Positions 15,315 through 23,033 are shown, counted from the first letter of the stretch. The stretch is 36,933 nt of DNA from an uncultured Chloroflexota bacterium (GCA_903944295.1 CAJARA010000032.1:1-36933); one strand, 5' to 3'. The notes: generated by a model from the sequence alone, not told the origin. Numbers and translations: made by a program.

Positions 15315-16763
15315 TCAGTTCGCCGGGCAGGATCCGGCAGGGAGGTACTTCTGGATACAAACGTACTTTCCGCCAGAGAGGAGCGAGAGGTGAAGGTGCG
15401 GGCCTGTGACATTCCCGGTTGATCCGACGAATGCAATGAGCTGCCCAGCAGAAACGAAGTCACCCGCCTTCACGCGCCATCGTGGTTCGCTTGAACGCGA
15501 ACCGTCACCAATGTGTCCGTAGATGCTCACCATTGACTTGCTGTGCGCAATCCAGACCCAGGCGAGTGGGCGCATCCCTCTCCAAACGGCGCAGTATGAA
15601 CAGGTGCCAGCGATCATCACCTTCCCCGTTGCGGCGGCGTAGATTGGCGTTCCTGCTGGCGCGGAAATATCAACACCGTTATGGAAATACGGCGCGCTGT
15701 TAGGGCAACTTGCATTGCGTGGATAAATCTTCCAGCTCACACAGCCATACTTTTGCGAAATATACGGGCGATATCCGTTCCCCGGCTTAACGAATCCCGC
15801 TGCAGTGCGTGCAATCGGCCAGGTCCAGCCGCCTTGATAGAGAACTGGAAGCGACGATCCAAACTGCTGCTTCAAGAGACGGTCAACAATGGATCTCACC
15901 TGCGCTTCTTCGGCCTTCAGCGCAGCAACGGCGACGGCGAGCTTCGCCTTGTCATTGAGGACGCGGTCCATTGCCGCCTTCTGCGCGCTGATCGCCTTCT
16001 TCTGTGCGGCGATCGCCTGGGCGAGTTTCACCTTCGCCGCTTCAAGCAACTTCACCTGCGCATCAAGTGCCGCCTTCTGGGCTGCGGCGGCGCGACGGAA
16101 CTTCTCCGTCTCCGAACGGTTCTGACGCACCTGCTCCTCAATCGCGGCGAGGCGCGCCGCGTCGCGACTAATGCCATCTGCGAGAGAGACGTCAGCCTTC
16201 CCGAGCGCAGAGAAGCCGGCAAGGTCAATCAGAAGGTCGGTGAAGCTCTGGCTTGAGAGGAGCGTCCAGAGCGGAGGCGTCTGATCCGCGATATATGCTT
16301 CACGGATGCGTGCGGCGAGGATCGCCTGCCGAGCGGCAAGGTCGCGCGCCTTCTCCTCCTGTTGTCGTACGAGTCGCGAGATCTCCGCGTCAAGACGCTC
16401 AACCTCCGCCTCAAGCTTCACGAGTGCCGCCTTCGCCTTATCTACGACGACACTCAGGCGTGCAACTTCCGTGGTGATGTTGGCAAGTGAGGCGGTGTTC
16501 TTTGCGAGCGCCGCGGTGGTGGCCTTCAGTTGCGCTGCGAGGTCTTTCTGCTGGCTTATCAGTGCGTTGAGCGCCGCCTGTTGTGCGGCGAGCTGCGCTG
16601 CGAGCTCCTTCTGGCGCGCAAGTGCGTCGTCAAGTTGATCGGCACGAACGGGGGCGACCTGGCTGAGGCCGAGTCCAACAATCAAGAGTGGGGCGACGAG
16701 CAGCGCAGCAAGGCGCGCGCGCCACGTCGACAGTATTCGGTTCGGAGCAGTGCGGGCTACCAT
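15315..16763 (-). CDS. Secreted coiled-coil M23 peptidase (EnvC/NlpD-like murein hydrolase or activator)
   Basis: 482 residues. A signal peptide covers about 1-41 (AALLVAPLLIVGLGLS, then APVRA). Roughly 42-310 is coiled coil rich in Ala, Lys, Glu and Gln, in two blocks separated by an IREAYIAD...SFTDLL linker typical of EnvC/RipA-type proteins. The M23 domain (about 345-470) keeps the zinc ligands HNGVD (His and Asp) and HLH in GPHLHL, plus the catalytic His of SIYGHI, so it is probably an active endopeptidase and not only an activator. Four Cys pairs may form disulfides. It acts on peptidoglycan at division or growth. Its ribosome binding site AGGAGG lies within an inverted repeat. Confidence 0.9.
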   Translation of the reverse strand: MVARTAPNRILSTWRARLAALLVAPLLIVGLGLSQVAPVRADQLDDALARQKELAAQLAAQQAALNALISQQKDLAAQLKATTAALAKNTASLANITTEVARLSVVVDKAKAALVKLEAEVERLDAEISRLVRQQEEKARDLAARQAILAARIREAYIADQTPPLWTLLSSQSFTDLLIDLAGFSALGKADVSLADGISRDAARLAAIEEQVRQNRSETEKFRRAAAAQKAALDAQVKLLEAAKVKLAQAIAAQKKAISAQKAAMDRVLNDKAKLAVAVAALKAEEAQVRSIVDRLLKQQFGSSLPVLYQGGWTWPIARTAAGFVKPGNGYRPYISQKYGCVSWKIYPRNASCPNSAPYFHNGVDISAPAGTPIYAAATGKVMIAGTCSYCAVWRGMRPLAWVWIAHSKSMVSIYGHIGDGSRSSEPRWRVKAGDFVSAGQLIAFVGSTGNVTGPHLHLSLLSGGKYVCIQKYLPAGSCPAN

Positions 16764-16792
16764 CGCTGCCTCCTATCCTCTGATAGGCAGCG
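16764..16792 (-). promoter_or_regulatory. Hairpin that includes the Shine-Dalgarno of the M23 peptidase gene
   Basis: Reading the minus strand, CGCTGCC-TATC (16792-16782) pairs with GATA and GGCAGCG (16777-16764), with an AGAG loop and a 3-base bulge. The bulge and the 3' arm contain AGGAGG, and the ATG follows at once. If transcribed, it could limit ribosome access. It might instead be a DNA operator, since TACGCT within it could serve as a -10. Confidence 0.5.
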
Positions 16793-16800
16793 TATCAGCC

Positions 16801-18417
16801 TCAGCGACGGACGCCACCACCCATGGCGAGCTCCACGAGCGTGGAGTGCGCCGCCCCAGTTGAGCCGCGACCAGCCCACGGTGCGTTGGCACGTCGATAT
16901 GCGGTCCCTGCAATATCAAGGTGTACCCACGGGACCGTGGTGAATTCGCGCAGGAAGAGGCCGCTGCGGATCAGCATCGCCTCGCGTGTCCCCGAGTTCT
17001 GGAAGTCGCCCGCCCAACTATCCATGTTCTTCATGTACGCGTCGGCGAGTGGATACGGCCAGTAGACCTCTCCGGCCCGGCGTGCCGCAAGGTGCGTCTC
17101 GTCGAGGAAGTTGGGATCCGTGCCACAACTCCCCGCCACCTCACCACCGAATGTTGAGTTGACGATGCCGGTCAGCGTAGCCACATCAACAAGGTGCGTT
17201 GCGCCAAGGTCGCGCTCGGCGAAATGCAGCGCGTCACCAAGGATCAGTCGACCCTCTGCATCCGTGTTGGTGATCTCCACGCGCTTCCCATTCAGCGCGG
17301 TCACCACGTCGCCTGGTCGCGTTGCGTGACCAGACGGCATGTTCTCAACGCAGGCCGCAACGGCGTGAATCACGCGACCGGGATCAAGCTGCGCCACCGT
17401 GGCGGCCGCCTCAATCACTGCGATGGCGCCGTTCTTATCCATCTTCATCTCTTCCATGCCGTCGGCAGGCTTAATGGAGATGCCGCCCGTGTCGAAGCAG
17501 ACGCCCTTCCCCACCATCGCGAGACGGCGACCGAGTGGATCCTTGCTCCGCGGCGCGCCGCCGGAGAGGACCACCATGCACGGTGGATTATCTGACCCGC
17601 GACCAACGGCGAGGAGCATCCCCGCCCCCATGCGCTCGAGCTCCTTGACGCCGATGATGCGCGCGCGAAGTCCAACGGCGCGGGCGCGATCGCGCGCCTC
17701 TTCCGCAATGCCGAGTGGCGGCATCTCATTCGCTGGACGATTCGACCAGCGCTTGGTGCGCACGGTGCCGTCCGCGATGATCTCTGAACGACGGACCGCA
17801 GCCTTTGCAGCACTCAGATCACAGCTTGTTGGGAGGAGGATCTCAAGAAGTTCGAGTGGCGCAGGGAACGCCTCCACGTGACTCTTTCCGTCGAGCCCTT
17901 CATGGAATGAGCCTTCAATCACGCCGCGCACAATCAACTCAACGGCGAGCACGCCAGCGTCAAGCCGCTCCTTGCTGCGCGCATCAATCCCTGCGCCGAA
18001 CGACGCACCACCGTTAGCGTAGAGCGCCGGAGCATCACCTTTCAGTGCGGCAACGATAGGAGTTGCGTCAATGGCGAGGCGGCGCACGTTGCGCCCAGCG
18101 AGCTTGCGCGTCACCGCCGCGGCCCAACGGAGGATCGCCTGGCGGTCGAGCGTCTCGGCGCTGCCGAGTCCAGCGAAGAGGAGCTGCTCGGCGGGGAGGC
18201 TGCCTGCTGGCGCCGTTGAGAAGGAGAAGCGCTTTGATGGGGCGTCGCCAACGGCGCGCAGTGCGGTGAGTTGACCGCCGCTGCGGCGATCCACCTCAGT
18301 CAGGTGCGCTGATGTTCCCCTCTCCGAGCTCCCCTTCCCGTTGATGAGTGGGATGGCGAGAAGTCCGCTCTTCGCAGTGGCGCCACTGAGGCCGCCGGCA
18401 CTGACCTGAATACGCAC
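16801..18417 (-). CDS. pepA: Leucyl aminopeptidase (M17, PepA family)
   Basis: 538 residues from GTG 18417, with GGAGGG five bases upstream. It is a cytosolic hexameric di-metal peptidase releasing N-terminal amino acids. All metal and catalytic residues appear: K304 and D309 in GKGVCFDTGG, K316 in ISIKP, D327 in MKMD, and D386, E388, R390 in the signature NTDAEGRL. The segment after D327 reads KNGAIAVI where most members have a small residue followed by GA-A; this is a mild divergence. The N-terminal domain (about 1-200) is poorly conserved, as usual. It lies 32 bases after the SDR gene, on the same strand, probably in one operon. Confidence 0.93.
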   Translation of the reverse strand: MRIQVSAGGLSGATAKSGLLAIPLINGKGSSERGTSAHLTEVDRRSGGQLTALRAVGDAPSKRFSFSTAPAGSLPAEQLLFAGLGSAETLDRQAILRWAAAVTRKLAGRNVRRLAIDATPIVAALKGDAPALYANGGASFGAGIDARSKERLDAGVLAVELIVRGVIEGSFHEGLDGKSHVEAFPAPLELLEILLPTSCDLSAAKAAVRRSEIIADGTVRTKRWSNRPANEMPPLGIAEEARDRARAVGLRARIIGVKELERMGAGMLLAVGRGSDNPPCMVVLSGGAPRSKDPLGRRLAMVGKGVCFDTGGISIKPADGMEEMKMDKNGAIAVIEAAATVAQLDPGRVIHAVAACVENMPSGHATRPGDVVTALNGKRVEITNTDAEGRLILGDALHFAERDLGATHLVDVATLTGIVNSTFGGEVAGSCGTDPNFLDETHLAARRAGEVYWPYPLADAYMKNMDSWAGDFQNSGTREAMLIRSGLFLREFTTVPWVHLDIAGTAYRRANAPWAGRGSTGAAHSTLVELAMGGGVRR

Positions 18418-18449
18418 TAGACCCTCCCTCTTCGCGCTACTCCTCCGCG

Positions 18450-19379
18450 CTACTGCGCGGAGAGCTTGCGACGCAGATAGCCGAGACGACCCCCCATGTC
18501 GCGCGGGGTGAAGCCGAACTCGCGTTCTACCGCATCGGTTGCCCCAATGTTATCTAGCGCCAACTGTCGCAACTGATCTGTTGCGACGGGGAACGGGAGG
18601 CGAATCAGCTCCGAAGCGCCAGCGACGAGCGAGATGAGCGGGACTGGCATCGGCACCACGGCGCGTCGCTTCCCAAGGGCACGCGCCACCTCTTGCGTGA
18701 TCTCCGTGTAGGTCCAGTAGCGCGGTCCACCGAGCTCATACGAACGGCGCACCGTTGATGGGTCACCGAGCACCTGCACGATGGCGCGGGCAACATCGCC
18801 GATCCAGACCGGCTGGAAGCGGCTCTTCCCGTTCCCTGGAACAGGGACCACGGGTGCTGGGATCTTGACGAGTGCCGCAACGATGTTGAAGAAGCCGTCA
18901 CGCTCTCCCCAGATGAGGCTCGGCTTCAAGATCGTCCAGTCGAGCGACGATTCGCGCACTGCGCGTTCGGCGCGCGCCTTGGAGTTGGCGTAGTGCAGAT
19001 CGGCGCGCTCCTCTACTCCGAGTGCACCGAGCTGAATGAATCGTGTCACGCCGGCTGCAGTTGCTGCGGCGAGAAGGTTCACGGTACCGTCCGTGTTGAC
19101 GCGCTCAAGATCCTTCCCGTTGTTCCAGTCGCGCGCTAACGCAACAAGGTGAACAACCGCCTGGCACCCTTCGAGTCCTGAGGTGAGCGTTGCCGGATCA
19201 GTCACATCGCCGATACGCGTGGTCAGTCCCGCCTCGCTCACACCAACGCGCTGGCGCAACGCGGTCGCCGCACTAGCGGTGCGTACGAGTGCCACCACGC
19301 TATGCCCCGCCTCAATCAGTGCGGGGACAACATGGCTCCCAACGAACCCTGATCCGCCAGTAACGAAGACTCGTGCCAC
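18450..19379 (-). CDS. NAD(P)-binding extended SDR (NDUFA9 / NmrA-like)
   Basis: 309 residues from GTG 19379, with GAGGGG upstream. The Rossmann motif GGSGFVGSHVV (8-18) binds NAD(P). YANSKARAE carries the YxxxK pair; the ILKPSLIWGERDGFFN and WIGDVARAIVQVL segments follow the atypical and extended SDR pattern of NDUFA9-like proteins, often called complex I-associated reductases. The substrate is unknown; quinone, flavin or isoprenoid-related roles have been proposed for relatives. The region just after its stop holds a 13-bp direct repeat (TAGCGCGGAGGAG / TAGCGCGAAGAGG) that carries a second TAG. Confidence 0.8.
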   Translation of the reverse strand: MARVFVTGGSGFVGSHVVPALIEAGHSVVALVRTASAATALRQRVGVSEAGLTTRIGDVTDPATLTSGLEGCQAVVHLVALARDWNNGKDLERVNTDGTVNLLAAATAAGVTRFIQLGALGVEERADLHYANSKARAERAVRESSLDWTILKPSLIWGERDGFFNIVAALVKIPAPVVPVPGNGKSRFQPVWIGDVARAIVQVLGDPSTVRRSYELGGPRYWTYTEITQEVARALGKRRAVVPMPVPLISLVAGASELIRLPFPVATDQLRQLALDNIGATDAVEREFGFTPRDMGGRLGYLRRKLSAQ

Positions 19380-19412
19380 TAGTTACCCCTCTCTGCTACG
19401 GCTCGACCCCTC

Positions 19413-19418
19413 TATGAT
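19413..19418 (+). promoter_or_regulatory. Putative -10 element for leaderless LysE-family mRNA
   Basis: TATGAT, a good -10 match, ends exactly 6 bases before ATG 19425. The intergenic gap to the divergent SDR start is only 45 bases. Confidence 0.55.
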
Positions 19419-19424
19419 GCGCCG

Positions 19425-20063
19425 ATGAGTGGCGCACTGCTCGCGGGTATCTTCGCAGGCTATGCGATCGCCGTCCCCGTGGGTGTGATCGCCGTGCTGA
19501 TCATTGAGACGGGCATGGCGGGGGGACTCCGCCGCGGGCTCGCCGCAGGAGCGGGGGCGGCCACCGTTGACCTCTGCTACTGCGCGGGTGCGCTGGTGAT
19601 CGGCGGCCTGCTAAGCCAGGCGCTCACCCTCGTCTTGGTCCCACTGCAGCTGCTCTCTGGCGGCGTGCTGATCGCAATCGGCGTACGCGGACTCACCGCA
19701 CTCTGGATTCATCGCGGCGTTCCAACGGCGAATCTCAACGACCCCCGCGTGCGCGGTTCGGCGCGGCAGCTCTATCTGCGCTTCATCGTCCTCACCGCGC
19801 TGAACCCCGCAACGGTGCTTTACTTCGTCGCACTCGCCGTTGGGCTTCCAGGACTCGGGAGTGATCCGCTCCAGGCGGTTGCGTTCACGGTGGGTGCCGC
19901 TGGCGCGAGTCTCTCCTGGCAGTCACTCCTCGGCACGATCGGCGCCGCCGCCGGTCGACTCCTCCCAGAGCGCGCCGTTGTCGCGACGCGACTCGTTGGT
20001 CAGCTGCTGATCATCACCTTCGGTGCGCGCATCGCACTCGGCGCACTGGGGTTCGTTAGCTAG
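19425..20063 (+). CDS. LysE/RhtB-family amino-acid exporter
   Basis: 212 residues with about six hydrophobic segments. The N-terminal GYAIAVPVGVIAVLIIETGMAGG fits the LysE/RhtB pattern (small residues, P-G-P-like turn, then a G-rich A-G-A-G-A-A segment followed by a conserved Asp). LTALNPATVLYF is the conserved N-P motif of the fourth segment. Members export basic or neutral amino acids or similar solutes from the cytoplasm. It may act as an overflow valve in a cell that digests peptides. The substrate is not predictable. Its 3' end overlaps the convergent HAD gene by 8 bases. Confidence 0.82.
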   Translation: MSGALLAGIFAGYAIAVPVGVIAVLIIETGMAGGLRRGLAAGAGAATVDLCYCAGALVIGGLLSQALTLVLVPLQLLSGGVLIAIGVRGLTALWIHRGVPTANLNDPRVRGSARQLYLRFIVLTALNPATVLYFVALAVGLPGLGSDPLQAVAFTVGAAGASLSWQSLLGTIGAAAGRLLPERAVVATRLVGQLLIITFGARIALGALGFVS

Positions 20064-20880
20064 CGCGCAACTCCGCGGCGCCAAACTCCGTGAGGAGTGT
20101 GGCAAGTTCGGTCGCGTCGCGCGCAACACGTGTTGGCATCTGCGCGCCGGTAAGGCCTTCAGCGCTGGCGGTCACACCCGTCAACATCAAGATGGAGCGC
20201 ACGTCAGCCGCATGCGCTGATGCGATATCTGTTGCTGGTGAGTCGCCGATCATCAGCGTCTGATCTGCACGAACGCCAGCGCGCTCCATTGCGAGCAGGA
20301 GAAGGTCTGGCGCCGGCTTCCCCACCACCTGCGCCGTGACGCCGGTCGCCGCTTCGAGCGCGGCAACTGCGGCGCCGGTGCCAGGGATCAGCTCTGTTGG
20401 ATCCGGGTAGGCGGCGTCGCGATTCGGTGCGATCAGCCGCGCGCCGACGCGGACGGCGGCGGCGGCGAACTCAAGGTCGCGCGGCGTGCTCTCACGGTTC
20501 AGGCCAACGGTCACCCCTTCTGGCGCCCAGGCGGCGAGCGCTTCACGGTCGGCAAACTCCGCAGGGAGCCGCGCCGCAAGACCTGCCGCGCGCAGTTCGG
20601 CGGCGAGCCCCTCACTCCCGTAGACCAGGATCCGTGTCAGGCCGGCGGCGTGAAAACGCGCCGCAACCAGGCTCACCGCGGTCAGCAGCCCCTCGTCGCT
20701 GAAGGGGGCGCCACACGATTCGATCCGCGCGCGATACTCAGCACGACGGAGGAAGCTGTTGTTGGTGATGTACACGATCTGATCACCCGCGGCGTGTCGC
20801 TCGGTCAGCAGGGGTCCAACCCCTGGGACAGGGTCGGCACCTCGATAGAGCACACCGTCAAGGTCAAGGCAAAGGAGCAT
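20056..20880 (-). CDS. HAD-superfamily phosphatase, NagD-like (class IIA)
   Basis: 274 residues. Motif I is DLDGVLYRG (6-14) with the nucleophile and acid Asp pair; motif II is ITNNS; motif III is VGKPAPDLL with the conserved Lys; motif IV is IGDSPATDI. The insert between motifs II and III is the large C2 cap of NagD/AraL-type enzymes that dephosphorylate small phosphorylated metabolites such as sugar phosphates, glycerol phosphate or nucleotides. The substrate is unknown. TACCAT ends 6 bases before the ATG, predicting a leaderless mRNA. The -10 lies on the start codon of the divergent NYN gene. Confidence 0.85.
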   Translation of the reverse strand: MLLCLDLDGVLYRGADPVPGVGPLLTERHAAGDQIVYITNNSFLRRAEYRARIESCGAPFSDEGLLTAVSLVAARFHAAGLTRILVYGSEGLAAELRAAGLAARLPAEFADREALAAWAPEGVTVGLNRESTPRDLEFAAAAVRVGARLIAPNRDAAYPDPTELIPGTGAAVAALEAATGVTAQVVGKPAPDLLLLAMERAGVRADQTLMIGDSPATDIASAHAADVRSILMLTGVTASAEGLTGAQMPTRVARDATELATLLTEFGAAELRAS

Positions 20881-20886
20881 GGTGCG

Positions 20887-20892
20887 ATGGTA
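20887..20892 (-). promoter_or_regulatory. Putative -10 of the HAD gene, overlapping the NYN start codon
   Basis: TACCAT on the minus strand covers 20892-20887, which is the ATGGTA of the divergent NYN start. Six bases separate it from the HAD start at 20880. Confidence 0.45.
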
Positions 20893-21387
20893 GATCAGGA
20901 GTGGAAGCTGCTCGGGCGAGCCGAGCGCGTCTTAGTTGATGGGAACAACCTTGTCGGCGGTTGGGATGAGGTCCGCCTGCGCGCCTATGAGACGGCGATC
21001 CACCGCTCACTCCCCGCCTCCGCCAAGCTCGAAGTCTTCCGCGACGGCGGCGGCCGCTCCGCCGATGACCGCATCATTGAGGCGGTGGGGAGACCAGATC
21101 CGAGTCGCGCCGACCGGATCGTGATCGTCACCGACGATCGCGAGCTGCGCGATCGCGCGCGCCGTCTCGGCGCATCCACCATCACCGCGCGCTACTTCCG
21201 CGACCGCATCGCCGCGAACACACTGGCGCCAACAACGACACGCGCAACTGGTGGCTTCGGTCGCGTCGCACCAAAGCCGCCAGCAAACCTTGGAAAAGAT
21301 GAGGGGCCCGAGGAGCGTCGCTGGCAGCCGGGACGCGGCGCAACCAAGAAGCGCGGCCCCTCTGCGCGCCCACCCCGCGGACGCTAG
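20887..21387 (+). CDS. NYN-domain (YacP-like) nuclease
   Basis: 166 residues from ATG 20887, supported by AAAGGAG about nine bases upstream; the frame extends further but only across the HAD gene on the other strand. VLVDGNNLVGGWDE supplies the first acidic residue of the PIN-like NYN fold (PF05991), ADDRIIE the second and IVIVTDDRELRDRAR the third. The order matches YacP/Rae1-type endoribonucleases that act on RNA at the ribosome. The last 50 residues are basic and disordered (RGATKKRGPSARPPRGR), likely for RNA contact. The DNA upstream of it lies inside the HAD gene, so its promoter must overlap HAD coding sequence. Confidence 0.8.
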   Translation: MVDQEWKLLGRAERVLVDGNNLVGGWDEVRLRAYETAIHRSLPASAKLEVFRDGGGRSADDRIIEAVGRPDPSRADRIVIVTDDRELRDRARRLGASTITARYFRDRIAANTLAPTTTRATGGFGRVAPKPPANLGKDEGPEERRWQPGRGATKKRGPSARPPRGR

Positions 21388-21390
21388 GAT
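21385..21390 (+). promoter_or_regulatory. Putative -10 element for a leaderless leader-peptide mRNA
   Basis: TAGGAT begins inside the stop of the NYN gene and ends 6 bases before ATG 21397. Confidence 0.5.
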
Positions 21391-21396
21391 TCTTCT

Positions 21397-21426
21397 ATGA
21401 CCCGTACTGTTGTGGCACTTGCATGA
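21397..21426 (+). CDS. Nine-codon leader peptide (predicted)
   Basis: ATG 21397 opens MTRTVVALA and stops at TGA 21424-21426. The stop overlaps the ATG of the next gene (21423) as ATGA. The predicted -10 TAGGAT lies 6 bases upstream, so a transcript would start with this peptide. The downstream gene has no Shine-Dalgarno, so its translation may depend on termination-reinitiation from the peptide. The peptide has no runs of a single amino acid, so classical attenuation is unlikely. It is predicted from position only. Confidence 0.4.
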   Translation: MTRTVVALA

Positions 21427-21902
21427 GTGAGATCGGCAGCCGCATCGCCGAGCTCATCGACGCACTAATGGGGTTCATCGCACTGATCGTCACCCCAGAC
21501 TGGGGGGCGCTGATCGGCCTCCTCCCCCTCTTCATCGTGCCGATCGTCGCCCTCTGGTTCTTCAGCACCGGTGCGGCCTGGAGCCTGATGGCGATCACCA
21601 AGCCTCGTGCCAGCCTTCGCCCCGTCGACGCGGCACCCCAGGCGGCCGAGCGGGACGCGGCAGGACTGCCGATCTACCCGGTCGGACGACCGTATGACGC
21701 TCGTAACGCGCAGATCTATCCGATCGGGACGCTCCGTTCACTGAGCGGCGAACCGCTTCAGATGGGCTGCCCAGGCTGCGGTGCGGTACGACTCGCTGAA
21801 CTGAGCAGCTGCACCGCCTGCGGCATGGAGATCCGCCTCCGCGGCCGCGTCCAACTTGCACGACCCGCCGGTCCGCCACCCGGCGGCGCAGCGCGGGCGT
21901 AG
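21423..21902 (+). CDS. Membrane protein with C-terminal zinc ribbon, unknown function
   Basis: 159 residues, not recognised. One or two hydrophobic segments at about 15-60 (LMGFIALIVTPDWGALIGLLPLFIVPIVALWFF) anchor it. The middle part contains two similar Y-P-(V/I)-G turns (LPIYPVGRP, QIYPIGTL). Near the end, CPGCG and CTACG (about 118-139) form a CxxC...CxxC zinc ribbon. The tail is basic and proline-rich. No Shine-Dalgarno; the ATG overlaps the stop of a 9-codon peptide. It ends one base before ccsA, so it may serve in cytochrome c assembly, but nothing in the sequence proves this. Confidence 0.65.
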   Translation: MSEIGSRIAELIDALMGFIALIVTPDWGALIGLLPLFIVPIVALWFFSTGAAWSLMAITKPRASLRPVDAAPQAAERDAAGLPIYPVGRPYDARNAQIYPIGTLRSLSGEPLQMGCPGCGAVRLAELSSCTACGMEIRLRGRVQLARPAGPPPGGAARA

Positions 21903-21903
21903 G

Positions 21904-22851
21904 GTGGCGTCGCTCTCCTTCTATCTTGTCGTCGTTGGCGGCGTCGCACTCGCCACCGCCTTCGCTCTATTGATTACGCACCTGGTCTTGCTTGCCTCAA
22001 ACGATCGCGCGCTCCGCGCTCCGACGGCTGCGCCAGCTGGTGCGGCGGCAATCGCTGGCGTCAACATCAGCGGTCCGCTTGGGGAGGCGATCGCTGGTGG
22101 TGGAGTTGTGAACGCCGAGCGGCGCAGCAGCGTTGGTGATGCTGGCGCGGCGCTGACGTATGTCGGCACCGCCGCACTCGGACTCTCACTCTTCGCACGC
22201 GCACTCGTTGTTGGACGCGGTCCGTGGGGGAACCTCTATGAGTTCAGTATCGCCTTCGCATTCGGCATCTGCGCCGCAACGATCTACTTTGATCGCGGCG
22301 GTCGGCTCCGCGCACTCGGCGCTATCGCTGTTGGCGTTGCACTCGGACTCCTCGCCTATGCCGCAACACTTCCGAATGAGGTGGTGCAACTCGTTCCAGC
22401 ACTGCAACATCCGCTGCTTCTCACTATTCATGTTGGTCTCGCAATGTTGAGCTACGGCATCTTCGCCTTCGCCTTCGCCGCTGGCGTCGCCTATCTGATT
22501 CAGGGTGATGAGAATCGATTCAGTTGGCTTCCGCCAGCGAAGCGCCTCGACCAGGTCGCCTTCCAAGCGGTCACCGTTGGCTTCCCCCTCTTCGCCGGCA
22601 TGCTCATCCTGGGATCGATCTGGGCCTCCATCGCCTGGAGCCGCTACTGGGGCTGGGATCCGAAGGAGACCGCCGCCCTCGCCACCTGGCTCGTCTACGC
22701 CGTCTACCTTCACGCCCGTAGCCAGCGCGGCTGGCAGGGGCGGCCAGCTGCTCTGCTCCTCGTGATTGGCTTCGGCGCGGTCCTCCTCACCTACTCCGGG
22801 AACCTCTGGTTCAGCGGCCTCCACACCTATTCCGGCCTCCCCACCCCTTAG
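21904..22851 (+). CDS. ccsA: Cytochrome c assembly protein (CcsA/ResC family)
   Basis: 315 residues from GTG 21904, one base after the previous stop; the frame extends upstream only into that gene. Eight or so hydrophobic segments. The tryptophan-rich heme-handling motif reads SRYWGWDPKETAALATWLVYA (about 253-273), with histidines in the HPLLLTIHVGLAMLSYG segment and in the final GLHTYSG, as expected for heme ligands of system II synthetases. It would work with ResB/CcsB, thiol-disulfide proteins and c-type apocytochromes; none of these is in the window. An external loop of about 60 residues near the N-terminus is longer than in compact relatives. Confidence 0.87.
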   Translation: MASLSFYLVVVGGVALATAFALLITHLVLLASNDRALRAPTAAPAGAAAIAGVNISGPLGEAIAGGGVVNAERRSSVGDAGAALTYVGTAALGLSLFARALVVGRGPWGNLYEFSIAFAFGICAATIYFDRGGRLRALGAIAVGVALGLLAYAATLPNEVVQLVPALQHPLLLTIHVGLAMLSYGIFAFAFAAGVAYLIQGDENRFSWLPPAKRLDQVAFQAVTVGFPLFAGMLILGSIWASIAWSRYWGWDPKETAALATWLVYAVYLHARSQRGWQGRPAALLLVIGFGAVLLTYSGNLWFSGLHTYSGLPTP

Positions 22852-22868
22852 GCAGACCCCACCCGCTT

Positions 22869-22901
22869 GGCGCCAGCCAGGCGCCAGCCAGGCGCTAGCC
22901 G
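22869..22901 (+). repeat. Three tandem 11-bp repeats after ccsA
   Basis: GGCGCCAGCCA, GGCGCCAGCCA, GGCGCTAGCCG lie 18 bases after the ccsA stop. They are palindromic in part (GGCGCC) and could form alternative hairpins. Confidence 0.75.
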
Positions 22902-22947
22902 GGGCCAAAACCCGTCGTTTTGTAACATTCACGCTCGGGGGGTTGTA

Positions 22948-22996
22948 ACACAACATACGCGGTAGTCGGATCGCTACCCCCCACCATATGTTGTGG
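22948..22996 (+). promoter_or_regulatory. Two NrdR-box-like sites upstream of nrdJ
   Basis: CCACCATATGTTGTGG (22981-22996) matches the NrdR consensus acaCwAtATaTwGtgt at all six strongly conserved positions. ACACAACATACGCGGT (22948-22963) matches its left half. The two start 33 bases apart, about three helical turns, as is usual for paired NrdR boxes. CACAACATA and TATGTTGTG form a 9-bp inverted repeat across the pair. Confidence 0.6.
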
Positions 22997-23004
22997 TTTG
23001 GGGC

Positions 23005-23033
23005 TTGACGCCACCCCGCGCGAAGCGTACGAT
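23005..23033 (+). promoter_or_regulatory. nrdJ promoter (-35 TTGACG, -10 TACGAT)
   Basis: TTGACG (23005-23010), a 17-base spacer and TACGAT (23028-23033) give the best housekeeping-type promoter in the window. The predicted leader is about 96 bases, with a hairpin GACCCG-TTGC-CGGGTC at 23103-23118 just before the ribosome binding site. Confidence 0.65.

Noticed and set aside
15296..15463. Upstream extension of the YbjN-like gene
   Set aside because: It runs in another frame inside the M23 peptidase coding sequence, which has clear motifs to its end.
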